A stretch of DNA of 64,000 bases from contig NC_084831.1 of assembly GCF_033115175.1 (NCBI RefSeq), positions 10,450,540-10,514,539 on the forward strand, written 5' to 3'. The notes beneath the pieces were generated by a model that saw only the letters and a program-made list of their open reading frames with translations, did no database searches and was not told the DNA's origin. Shown piece after piece: positions 41,641-53,600 of the stretch (positions are counted from its first letter, which is position 1; each line of letters starts with the position of its first letter). Position numbers and translations under genes: made by a program. This DNA comes from Lepus europaeus. Lineage: Eukaryota > Chordata > Mammalia > Lagomorpha > Leporidae.

Positions 41641-44600
41641 CGAGCCCCCACCGCCACCACACACACGGATCCCGGGACACCAGGTCCCGGGCCCAGGAGC
41701 TCCGTACACCGAGAGGGAGGACCCGGGGCCTCCCTGCTCCCCCACCCCGCGCTCCCCACCCCCACACACGCTGGTCAGAGCCTCCCAGCCCCGGTGCCTC
41801 TGTGCCGTGGGCCACACACATTCCTCTCTCCTCTGTCCATCTCAGCTGCCCCTCAGTGTGGGTTCTGGGTTGGGAGCCCCCCTTCCCCTCCAGCTCTTCA
41901 GTACCCGCTGGCAAACCCCGGGCAGAGACTTCAGCCCCTTCCCCACCACACCCACCCTCCCTGCTAGCCAGAGGCCCTCAAGTGGTCTCCCCAGAGAGAG
42001 GGACCCCTGAGTCCCTGTGCCCCCGGGCACGGCCCCGCAGGGTGAGTGCCCACGGCCCTGCCTCCTCGTGGCTTCTCCACCCTCTGCCTCAGCAGCTGTG
42101 CCGTCCCAGACCCCCTGCTTCCTGTCAGAAGACCCCAGAGCCCCGCACCAGCTGCAGTGAGAAGGGGGCCCCTTCCTCTCTGACTTGCCCACACCCGCCC
42201 TCTATTCCGGGTAATTCCACGTGCTGTGCCCTCACCAGATTAACCGAGCACCACCACCGTCAGAAAAGCCGGTATCTGTGGTTGGCTTGAGGGAGGGGCT
42301 CCGACCACCCCCTACGCCTGCCGTAGGGTGCGCAGGTGGCGAAGGTGCCCAGGCTTCTTCCTGCTGCCCATCCCCCTGCCCCGGCCCCCGGCGGTACTGG
42401 TGTGGAGTGGATCCTGGAAGGGACAGAACCATGCAGGGGCCCGCAGGCCACAGGCAGCCCGAGGCCGAGGGAAGGGGGCACAGAGCTGGCTCCACCTGGG
42501 CTGGACTGGGCTGGGCGGGAGGCTGCGAGCAGGCCGGAGTGTGGGGTGTTAGCACCCAGACATCAAGCGGGGGAGCCCAGGATGGGGGCGTCTTGCAAGC
42601 CCACAGCTTGGGAACGGCTCTCGCACTCTTGTTTGCGGCATCCGCATCGTCTGTGTCTGGTCCCCAGGGAGAGGAAGAGGGTTTGGGTTCCCAGAAGTCG
42701 GGAGCCCCACGCTTTCCCAAGGGTCAGTGTAGGAGGAAACCAAGTTCTTGGCCACGCCCCTCTCTGTGTGCAAGTCCTGAGGCCCTGAGGGAGGAGCTGC
42801 CTCTGGCTCCAGGGCCTTGTGGGACCACACTTCCCAAAGGCAGAGCGGGCAGGGCAGCGGGATCCTCTCCGTTCCAGGGAGAGCAGAGTGAAGACGCACT
42901 GAGCTGTAGGCTAGCTACGGCCTCCCTGGCTATGACTTCCTTGTAGTGCCTGCTCTCGGTGGAGGCAGAGCACAGGGCGCGCACGCACACACACACACAC
43001 ACACAGTCTCCCTGGTCCCCAGGCCGATCAGAGCCAGGAGCTCAGCAAGCCTCCCCAGCCATCCCTGATACGTAACTCTCTTTCCTGCCCTTGTGCGGAG
43101 AAGTCTGGGCACAGAGGAGTTGAGCAGCTTGTCCAGACCACACAGCCAGAAAGTGACGGACTCAAGATTCGAACCCACGTCTGTGACTCCAGAACCCGTG
43201 TTCTTCCTGCCTGGGTTTCCCGTCACAGACAGCTGCTTCCACTTCACCAAGCCACTCAACACCTGCTGCCATGCTCAGGGCTCCTTTTTCTTCATGTCTC
43301 TGCTTCCATGGACTCTGCCAGGAGCTATATGGGGAATGCCCCAACCCCTGGAAGGAGCTGGACTTGGGGGGGGGGTGGAGCTGCAGCTCACCTGGGAGGG
43401 ACAGTGGCAGGGGACATGGTCTCAAAGCTGCATTCACACAGCAGACGCCACACTGGCTGGTTTGGTGCTGGCTCCACAAGGGGCGTGGAGCCCCTGCAGG
43501 CCGCCTCTTAGCACCAGCACTGTTTGCTGGGGTGTTAGGAGGGTGAGGGGCAGGAAGGGGCCAGGAAGCTGGACCTCTAGGGAAGGCAGGGCCGCCTGCC
43601 TCGGGCCCTGGCCAGGGTGGAAGGCTGTGGATTCTGTATTCAAACAAGGCTGTACTGTGGCAGCCAAGCCAGGCCCCGCCGAGTCCCGGCTGTGAACAGT
43701 CAACAGACGGACCCTCACAGAGGACAAAACCCCCGTTCTGTTTCTGCTGCCCCAGCCGGGCGGTTGCCTCCTGGGTCCCAGCAGGCCCCAGGGATCACAG
43801 CCAGGCCATGAGAGCCAGGGCTCTGCTGAGGACAGGGCAAGGGAGGGGACCCTGTCCTCCGGGGAAGCCACTCGCCGGAACAAACAGCAGCAGACGGAGA
43901 GGCCAGACAGGGAACTGAGAGCGGGCCCTGCCTTGCTGGCCAGGAGCTGGGAAGCTGGGCCTCCCTCCCTCCTCGGCTGCTCGCCCCCTCTGGGTTTCAG
44001 TCCTACCTTCTGTTGCAAGAGCGTGTGGTGCCCAGCGGTTCCCAGGGGTCTTCCGGCTTTGACATTTCTGGGGTCCTGAGCCCTTGTGGATGTCAGAACC
44101 GCCCTCCGGGGATTTCTGGTTCGCGTCTACAGTGGTGCTTCCGCAGATACCTGCTGGGGATGGAGCTTGAGGGAGATGAGAGGGACGGTGGGAAGAGAGC
44201 TCTGCCCACGTGGATCTCATGCCCACAGCCCGCGGGAGACTGCAGCTGACTCCATCCTGCTCCCCAGTTCATAGGATAGGAACTGCGGGTCCCAGGGACG
44301 TTCTCGCTGGCTGAAGCAGAGCGTGCTTGTCTGGGTAACAGGTAGCAGTTGTACGCCTTTTAGGATGAGACACAGGACAGTGATACACATGGAGTGCTGG
44401 CCTCGAGCTGGGCACAAGGGGGCATTCATCATGGAGCCTGGCGTCTCCTCACCCCCATGTGGCCTCACCCTTAATCCCCATCTCTCTCTCTGCCTCTCTC
44501 TCTCTCTGCTCGTCCATCCAGGGCTGTCTCTGGACCCCTCCAGACAAGGGAGACAGTAGGCTGGGCCCAAGAGCCTCAGGTGTGCCCAGCTCTGGGCTGG

Positions 44601-47600
44601 CAGCAGCCTGGGTGGGGCTCGGGAGGGTCTGTAATCCGACACCGTGGACTCTGAGGACAGTGCCCCAGTTCCGTCTCGCCCAGCCCTGCCAGCCCAGTCC
44701 CCAGACGCCACATCCCCTGCCCCTGTGTCAGAGAGGCAGGCTTCCCTCCCCGTCTGGTGGTCTCTGCCCCCGCCAGCTCCTGAGGCCCCCTGTCTTCCCC
44801 ACCCTCCACCTGCAGCCCCTCCCGGGTATCTCTTCACATCTGGCCTCTCCGGCAGCGACTGAGAGCAGGGCCTCCGGGGTGTGCAGCTGTGGGTTTGAAC
44901 CTCAGCTGCAGGCCCTGGAGGGAGTCATTTAACTTCCTGAGCCTCCACCCCTCACCTTGGGACAGGGCTAAAATGGCTCCCACCTCACAGGACCACTGTA
45001 AAGTCGGTAGCCCCGTGCTTGGGCGAGACCCGGTGCGTCCTGTGTTACCATCAGCATCATGTCCAGCTCATCACACCCACTCTCCGGGCCTCTCACAGTG
45101 GACCCTGGTGGTGGTCACTGAGCTGGCGCCCAGGTGGCACCACAGTAGCCCCTGCCATCTCCACTTAGCCCTGACGCAGCTGCCCGGCTGCCAGCAACCC
45201 CCGTGCTCGGGGCCGCAGTGACGGGGACCCAATGTTTCCGGAAGAACAAAAACCCAAGTGGAGAAGTGAGTGCATTGTCACTCAGTGATGCGGAAGGCAG
45301 GTGGCAGAGCAGGGAGGCACAGACAGCAGCCCTGGAGTGACAGATCTGGGGCTCTCTGGCCAGGGTCCTGAGCTCCTCTGAGCCTCAGGTCCCTTTGGGG
45401 CTGAGGATTTGGTGTGAAAAAGTCCAGATCCTGTGTAAAGGGCCCATCCCAGTGTCTGCTCCACGCGTGATCCTTTTCCAGTGGATGTTGTGTTAAGTTT
45501 CTACTGTGTGCAGATGCCAGGGAATTCCATGTAGAATCAGGTCCCTGCCCCTAAGAGGTCCCAGAGAAAACAGTCGTGTGTGGGCTGGGGTCTTTAGGGG
45601 GAAGGGGCTCTGCCTGTCACACTGCACCTTGCTAAGTGGAGCGGCCAGGTCCAGCCCCCCACCACTCCCCCCGAAGGACCTCTGTGGGTTGTGGAAGGAA
45701 TCAAATACCATCCTCACCCAGCACGGTGAGGTGGGTCCTGGCCTGATTCCCACTTGGCAGAGCGGGAAACTGAGTCACTCACGCAAGGCTGTGATAAGTG
45801 GCGGCGGCAGGTTTAGAGCCGGGTGAGGCCAAGGGAAGACTGTTTATGGCTGGGGGTGCAGGGGGCTCCCTCCATGGGAGGTAGAACGCGTGGATGCTTT
45901 GGGGAGGGAGGGGTACCCCGCCGGAGGAGGGTTTCTTGACCTCAGTCCCTGCTCCCCCGGGCCTCCCACTTCCCCTCTGCTTCTGACTCATCTCGCTGGG
46001 GACTTCTGCTTCCCCTGCGGTTGACACCTCCCTGCCTGCCATCTCCAAGCCTGGGCCAGCTTCAGATGGCAGGGTCCAGGCTCAGGGACACCAGGCCCTG
46101 CTGCCGCGGGGGAGGGCAGAGGCCGGCCCGGCCTGGGGAGGTGGCATCACGTGCAGCCTCAGCAGGGATGTCCCCACACCCTCCTTCCCTCTGGCTGCCC
46201 AGCACCTTCTCCTTGGCTGACTTCCACTTCAGCACAGCAAGCAGGCTCGGGGCCAGACAGGTGTGGCTGGGAGGGAGCCAGCAGCCCCTGGGGTCCTGAG
46301 CCTGCAGGAGGCGCCGCCTGGCGTTTGCCCTCTGGTTGGCTGGAGGGGAACCGCTGTTGGCCGCTGCATTCCAGGCACTCGGCCCCCTGTTTACTCCCTC
46401 CTGCAGGTTTATCATCAACTGTTTTGTAGATGGGGAGACTGGGTCCCAGAGGTGGGTATGAAGAGGTCCGTGTGTACCCTTACAGTGGTGCCTGGGCCAG
46501 GAGCCCGCTAGAAATGCAGATGCTCAGGCTGCAGCCTGAGCCTACCAGATTAGAGTCTGCCTTTTACTAAGGTTGACCAGATGTGCATGCTGACGCCTAA
46601 GGAGGGCTGGGCCTCGGCTGTCTCCCGGCCCTTGCCTGTGGTTGACCTGGTTGCTTAGTCCGTCTGAGCAGTGCGGAGATAGCAAGATGAATGGAATCAA
46701 GATTGAGCTACATACGAACCACTGGGTTCTGTTAAGAGTTCAATAAATGTTCTTTATAACCGCTATCATTACAGTAATTAAATGCAGGCAGGGAAGGAGG
46801 CAGCAGTGGGGGGAGCTCGCGGGGTCTCCAGCTCCAGATGCTGTAAGTCGTGGGAGGTGCCCCTGGGTTGTTGTTGAACTTGAGGTTAGGATGTCCCCGA
46901 GTCATGGTGAGCCCCTAGAGGCTCCCACTTGACCCTTGGACTCTCTAAACAGCCGTGGGGAGCTGTGAGCCCCACAGGCTGGTGATTCTCCCTCGCTCTC
47001 CCTCTCCCTCTCTCCCTGTCTCTCTGCCCTGGGCAGATACAGGCCAGCCAGCAAGTGTAAGCTCTGCCCATGGTAGTGGAGGAAGTGGCGAGTGCCGGGC
47101 TTCCCCACATGAGTCAGGCAGGTGGGCGGGGCCGGTGAGCAGGAAGTGCTGAGCTGTCACTCCCCAGCACCCCACCCCCACCCCCACCTGCACCTCCCTC
47201 CTGGGGGAGGCAGGCAGGGCCAAGCTGGCCAGAGCAGCTCGGAGGCCAGAATTCTGTGGTTATCTGGAACTTTCCTACCCCGAGACATGTGCCTTCCCAG
47301 ACCACAGAGTCAAGGCCTAGGAGCCACGGGGGGCTCCCTGAGACAGGCAGGGAGAGAACCGGCCCCGTCTGAATGCTGAGACCAAGGCCAGGGGGGCCCT
47401 CTCCTGCAGTCTGTCCCCCTGGGGCCTCACATCCGTACAGATAAAATCGGAGGTCCTCTGGGCCCCTACACCAACCCTCCATCCGCCTGTGCTGTGGCCG
47501 TGATAACCGCTCCATGCTGCCATCCGACTGTACGGCCCAGCCTGGGGGCGGGGCTACATGCGGGGTCTTAACTGTGATAACCTAAAACCAGATGAGCTGC

Positions 47601-50600
47601 TTGGGGAAGCAGCGGGCTTCCTGCCCCTGTGATGTGGTCAAGACGCCAAAGAGGCAAACGGCACCGAGAATTCAACACGCACTAGGGGCTGAGTGAGCTG
47701 CCCTCCTGCGTCCCTTCCAATGCTGAGGTTCTCTGACACAGGGTCTCTAGGCGCCACGACACAGCCTGGTTGGGTCCCAGCTACACCCTTGTCACTTGTG
47801 ACCTGGGCCTCAGTTAGATAGGGGGTTCATGCCTGCTTCTCAGAGCACTTGCCATGGTGCCTGCACATAGTAGGTGTTCAGCCAGGGTGGCCGGTAGTGG
47901 TAAGAGTGCTGTGAGATGCTGCACGCCTGGGGGCAGGGCCAGGCCTGGATCCTCTACCCTGTGTGGCGCAGCCAGCCAGTGCCCACCTGCAGGCCTCCTG
48001 GTTATTAGACTGCAGGGTGGGGAAGCAGCCAGCAGGGTGGGACCATGCTCAGCCCAAAGGGAGAGGGTCTGCCTGGGTGGTAGCCGGCTGCTCCGCTGCA
48101 CGGGGGGATGGGAAGGGGTTTTGTCACCAGCTTCCAGGGCAGCAGCTGCTGAGCCCTCCCCAGCGAGAACAATTCAGGGGGAGGCGGGGTAGGAATGTGG
48201 GCACCGCGCCAGGCCCAGCAGCCTCCCTCCAGTGCTGGGGAAAAGTGCTGAGCTCCCAGCCCTGGAGCTTTGCTGCCAGTCCTGCCGGGTGGCATCGGCC
48301 TCCCCAGGCAGACCCCAAGCCGGACTCCCAGCGCTGCGAGCCCGAGACGGTGGGACCGGGGAGAAGAAGCCGGCAGGCAGGAGAAAAACGTGCAGCTATC
48401 AGAGTCCTGCGTGCACCAGCTGTGTGAATCTGGGCTGTCCACTGCCTACTCTGCGCCTTATTCTACCCCATAATATCAAGCAGATGGAACAGGCTATGCA
48501 GATGGCTTTGGGGGGCTTCCCTCTCTTTCCTTGGACCCTCCGTGCCCCCTGCAGCCTCTGTTCCAGTTCAGGAGAAGGCTGCAGGCTAAGAGACCCCCCT
48601 ACCAGGGGCTGGCCTGTTTCCAACCAATTCAGGACATCCTTCTCTCCTGGCTGCTTACCATCCACCTGCTGGTGGCCCAGCGGCCCCCGTGTCACTTCCC
48701 TTCCAGGACCAGGGGAAGCACAGGGACCAGAAAGCAGTGTAGACCGTCCAGTGGCCCTCTGTCATTCTGTCCCCCAAGTCTTTGAATCAAAACTTAGAGG
48801 GAGATGCAGGAGAGACCCTGGGTCATCTTGTCCAGCCCCTGCTCCCAGACCCAACCAACACAAACCTTTCTTACTCAGCCTTGAACCATCAGAACTGGAG
48901 CTTCTAGGAGAAGCAGGTTGTGTGTGTGTGTCTGTTTTAAGAGGCAGAGATGGACTGACAGAGCTCCCATTTGCTGGTTCACCCTCACAATGCCTGCATT
49001 GGCCAGGGCTGAGCCAAGCCAAAGCCAGGAGCCAGGAGCTCAATGGTCTTCCACATGGGGGGCAGGAACTCAAGTACTTGAACCATCACTCGCTGCCTCC
49101 CAGGGTGCACATTGCTGGAAGCTGGAATTGAACCCAGGCACTGTGATACAGGCATCCTAACCGGCATCTTGGCTGCAGGTGGGGTTTTAGGCCGTGTGTG
49201 TGACGTCTTTGGTGAGGAACAGCGGCCATTAGTTATTATTATTATGAAACTAACAGGTGTTAAACACCTGTTGAATGCAAGACATTTTACATCTGCAATC
49301 TTTTACTCTTTAATAATCATAATGGTTGTTACATAGTTCGCATATATTACATACACGCTGTGGCCTAAGAGCCTCCTGGCATTGCCGCCTAGGAGCTGAG
49401 CTGGGTTGTTTGATCTCCATGACACAGAAGGGAAATTGAGGTCCGTGGGGTTAGGTGACTTGACCAGCGTCCCCTGGCCAGCAGGTGGAGAGCTGGCATT
49501 TGGACCAGGTCAGTCTCAGCAGAGTTGACGAGGGCACAGACCTCCCAGGCCATCTTCGGTTGGGGCACGCCTGGCTCCTGGCTGGTCTCCAGCTCCAGGC
49601 CACGTCAGAGCCTGGGGCACACAGCAGATGTCCACTCCCTGGGGGTCTCCTGGAACCAGCCTGCCTTCCCCTGAGGGCCCCGCCTCTCTCAGCCTTGTCA
49701 CCTGCCCTTGGTGATTGATCTGTTGGCACTGCGGCCAGCCCTTGCATTGTCCCCTTGGGGGCCTGGAGCCTTCCTGGGCCAGAGCCCGGCCCCTGTCATT
49801 GATTGGCCCCTGATTGATACAGGCCGAGGTTCAAACTGTGGTTTGAGCTGAGCCCAGCCAGGCCTGGCTGCTGCCAGAGACAGAGGGATCCAGAGCCCAA
49901 GGTTCTGTCCAAGTGTGGACACTTTATCTGCACTTCCTCTGAAACTGAGAACCGAGCTGTGGCTGCCTTCCCAAGAACCTGTGCACTTGAGCGGTTAATA
50001 AGGCTGGGCTCGGGGCGCGTGGCCAGGAGAGCAGGCGTGGGAATCGTGGGGCAGGGTCCGTATCCTTGCCCGCTGGCTCTGGGGCCTCACCCTCGCCACT
50101 CAGCCCTGGCAGGGGTGCTGAGTTCGGGAGTTATCAAGAGGAAGTGTCTGGCATGTAGTGGGGCTCAGGAAAGGAAGTTAAATCTTACTAGAGTGGTGGT
50201 GGCTGCCGTGTGTAGAGCCAGCTGCGTGTGCAGGGCACTGGGCTCAGTGCTCTCCTGCAGGCGCTCGGCAGCCCCTGTGAGACAAGCGCCATGGACAGTG
50301 GGGCCAGATCACTGTTGGGGGCTGTCCCGTGGCCAGAGCAGCATCCCTGGCTTCCGCCCACCAGATGCTGGGAGCACCTCCCAGTTGGGACACACAAAAG
50401 CATCTCCAAACGTTGACACTTGTCCTTGGGGGACACTGGCACCCCACTTGAGAGCCACTGCCTGGTGCAGATGGGGAAAGCACAGGTGGTCTGGCCCCAG
50501 ACCCCCGCCCTGCATAGGGCACATTCAGAAAGAACTAGAGCAGCAGCAGGACCTCCCGCTGTGGGGGGCGGGTCCTGAGCCGTGCCTCCCCGCCCCCAGC

Positions 50601-53600
50601 CCCTCTGCCAGCCGACTGCAAAGGGGGCTGCAGCTCAAGGCCTGCCTGACCTTCACCCTCCACCGCATCCTCCCTCACCCACCCACAGGGACCCCCGCTC
50701 CCCTACCTCCACCCCCCACCCCAGCCTCTCGCTCCAAGCTGGGACGAAGGCTGAGGGACCCTGTGTTCCCTCCAGGATTCCCGTGCTGTTTCGCTTGCAG
50801 CCACTGACTCACTTGCGCGTGAGCTATTTATACCCTGGGCACAAATGCTCCCCTGGGCGCTCCAGGAAGTCGCGACTGTACTCAGGCTCCCGGGACACGT
50901 GCAGGCGGGCTGGGCACGGAGCAGCGCAGGGGTTATGAGCCCCACAGACCTGGGATGGATGCCCGCTCCTGCCTTACTGCTCTGTGGCCTTGGGCAGGTC
51001 CCTTAGCCTCTCTGAGCCTCCCTTGTGAAATCAGGTTACTATGATGAGTTCCTGGCACAAGAACAGATTCCAGTCAGTGTTTGCTGTTAGAAATCCCAAG
51101 TCGTGCAAAGCCCTAAAGACACGTGGGGGAGGAGAGGTGTGGTCCTGTAGGGTCTCCAGGAACTCAGCCCCTGTGTGTGCCACACTGCTGTAAGCACAGA
51201 CAGGGCCTGCTCACCGACCCTGAGACTACTAACCCCCTGTCCCTGCCTGCCCGCCCCCCACTCTCCAGGTCCCAGGGGACAGGGGTGGGGCCGTGTTTGT
51301 TAGTCTGATAAGAGGGCCTGGCTGGCCATGCAAACCACACCCCCTCTCCACCAGACTGCTCCAGAGATGGGCGGTCAGGCTCCGCGCCCGGCCTGTTCCG
51401 GTCTCCGGCAGCCGCTGGTGGAAGAAGAATGGACTGACGCTGACGCAGGCAGGGCAGAGTCCTTGTCACCGATCCCCGTGCCAGGCTCCGGCGCCGCCTG
51501 GGCTATCTGCAGTCCCCACAGGCAGCCTACACAGCTTGTTCCCTGAGCACGCCCCGGCTCCTCCGCGATGCCCTCCGGTGACCGCTGGCCCTGCCTCTGC
51601 CTCCCCACCACACTGAGCGCGACAAAGGCGACACCCGGTCTGACACCCTTCCTTCATTCACCTATGGGGGGCTTCAGGTCATGCGGACTTTCATGGACTA
51701 TTAAGAATGGTGTTTAGGGGCCAGCGTCGTAGTGCCCTGGGTTAAGCCACAGCCTGCGTGCACGCCAGTGCCTCTCTTCCAGTCTGGCTCCCTGATAACG
51801 TGCCTAGGAAAGCAGCTGAACGGCCCAAGGGTTTGGGTCCTGCCACCCGTGTGGGAGACCCGGATGGAGTTCCAGGCTGCTGGCTTTGGCCTGACCGGGC
51901 CCGGCTCAAGCCATTGCTGCCATTTGGAGAGTGAACCGACAGGTGGAAGATTCTCTCTCTCTCCCTCTCTCCCCGCCCTGTAACTGCCTTTCAAATAAAT
52001 CAATCTTTTTTTTAAATGTTACTTGTTTTTTAAATTGAGTCGAAAGGCATGGAGTGATCATCTATCTGCTGGTTCACCCCCCCAAATACCCGCAACAGCT
52101 GAGCTGGGCCAGGCCAAAGCCAGACGCCTGGAACACCATCCAGGTCTCCCACGTGAGTGGCAGGGACCCAAGCACTCGAGCCTCACTGCTGTCTCCCAGG
52201 TGCACATTAGCAGGAAGCTGGAATCGGAAGTGGAGCTGGGACTCAAACCCAGATACCCCAGTGTGGAAAGCGGCCATCCCAAGGGTGTCCCAAGCCATCT
52301 CGCAGGCTGGGGCATGAGGCAGACTCCTCCTAGTGCCCCCAGGCTTATCCAAAACCTAGCACCGTTCTGCACACAGAGCGAGCAGGAGCCGGGCTTCCTA
52401 TCGGGACTCCATCAGGGCTGGGTGCCGTGGCTCATGGGAGGAGGCACCTCTGAGCCCCCGGGCCCTGTGCACTCGGGCTAGCCTCACGCCACTCTCGCTG
52501 CGCCCGCAGGTATGATGCTGGGCGGGACGGCTTCATCGACCTCATGGAGCTGAAGCTGATGATGGAGAAGCTGGGGGCCCCCCAGACCCACCTGGGCCTG
52601 AAGAACATGATCAAGGAGGTGGACGAGGACTTCGACAGCAAGCTTAGCTTCCGGGAGGTGAGGCCTGGCTGTGGCCCCGCCCCCCAGGGACACCTGCCAC
52701 CCTACCCCCACCCCCCAGTTGTTGGGCCACTAGCTGGTTGAGGCTGCAGGGAGGCCTAGAGCAGGCCCTGGGGGCGGGATCGGAGGAGGGTGGGGCCCTC
52801 CATTTCTTCCTGCTGGGAGCTTGCGCTGAGCAGTTTCTGCAGACGGGACCTGGGCAGGCTCCTGGCATGCAGAGGAAGGCCCCGTGCCCCGAAGGTCCTG
52901 GGGTCTAGAGAGGGGACACCCAAGAGCAAGATGACACCACCCTGGGCTTCCGGGGGCGGGGGAGGGGAGCCGGGCACACCCAGGCGCACCGTGTCCCTGG
53001 AGCTGTGGGTAAGCCTGTTGCAGGCGGAGGAAGTGGGGGCTCCAAGGCGGCTGGCGGCAGCACTGGGCCCCGGGCAGCAGGAGGTTGAAGCGGGGATGAG
53101 GCTCTGGCTGGGAGAGGCAGCACGAAGGCGCCAGGGAAGAGAGGTGGCCGGGCAGGAGGCTGTGGGCAGCGCGGGGGAACAGTCTGAAGTCAGAGCACAG
53201 GGTCTTTCCAGCACCTTCGACTGCTGAGGCTCTGGGCAGGTCAGTTCCTGGGCCTCACTCATCCACTTTTAGGACTCTGCAGGGCAGAGCCGGGGGAGAG
53301 GAAGGGAAGAGGCCGGCCGAGGCCCTGTGGTCAGAGACGGGAGTTGAGCGTGGCGAGCAGGGCCAGGGTGTCCGGATCCGGGGAGGACAGGAGGGGTTTC
53401 CCCACCCCGCGCTGTACAGCTGGGCCAGCAGCCCCCCAGAGCGGGAGGGGCACAGGTGCACAGAGGGGTGAGGACGTGGCTGCAGGCCGCCCACTGCACG
53501 GGGAAGCCTGAGATACAGCCTGGGTGTGGCCGGACTCGGCCCCTGCCCTGCCCCGCTGACCCCACCTGCTCTCCCGCCACAGTTCCTCCTGATCTTCCGC

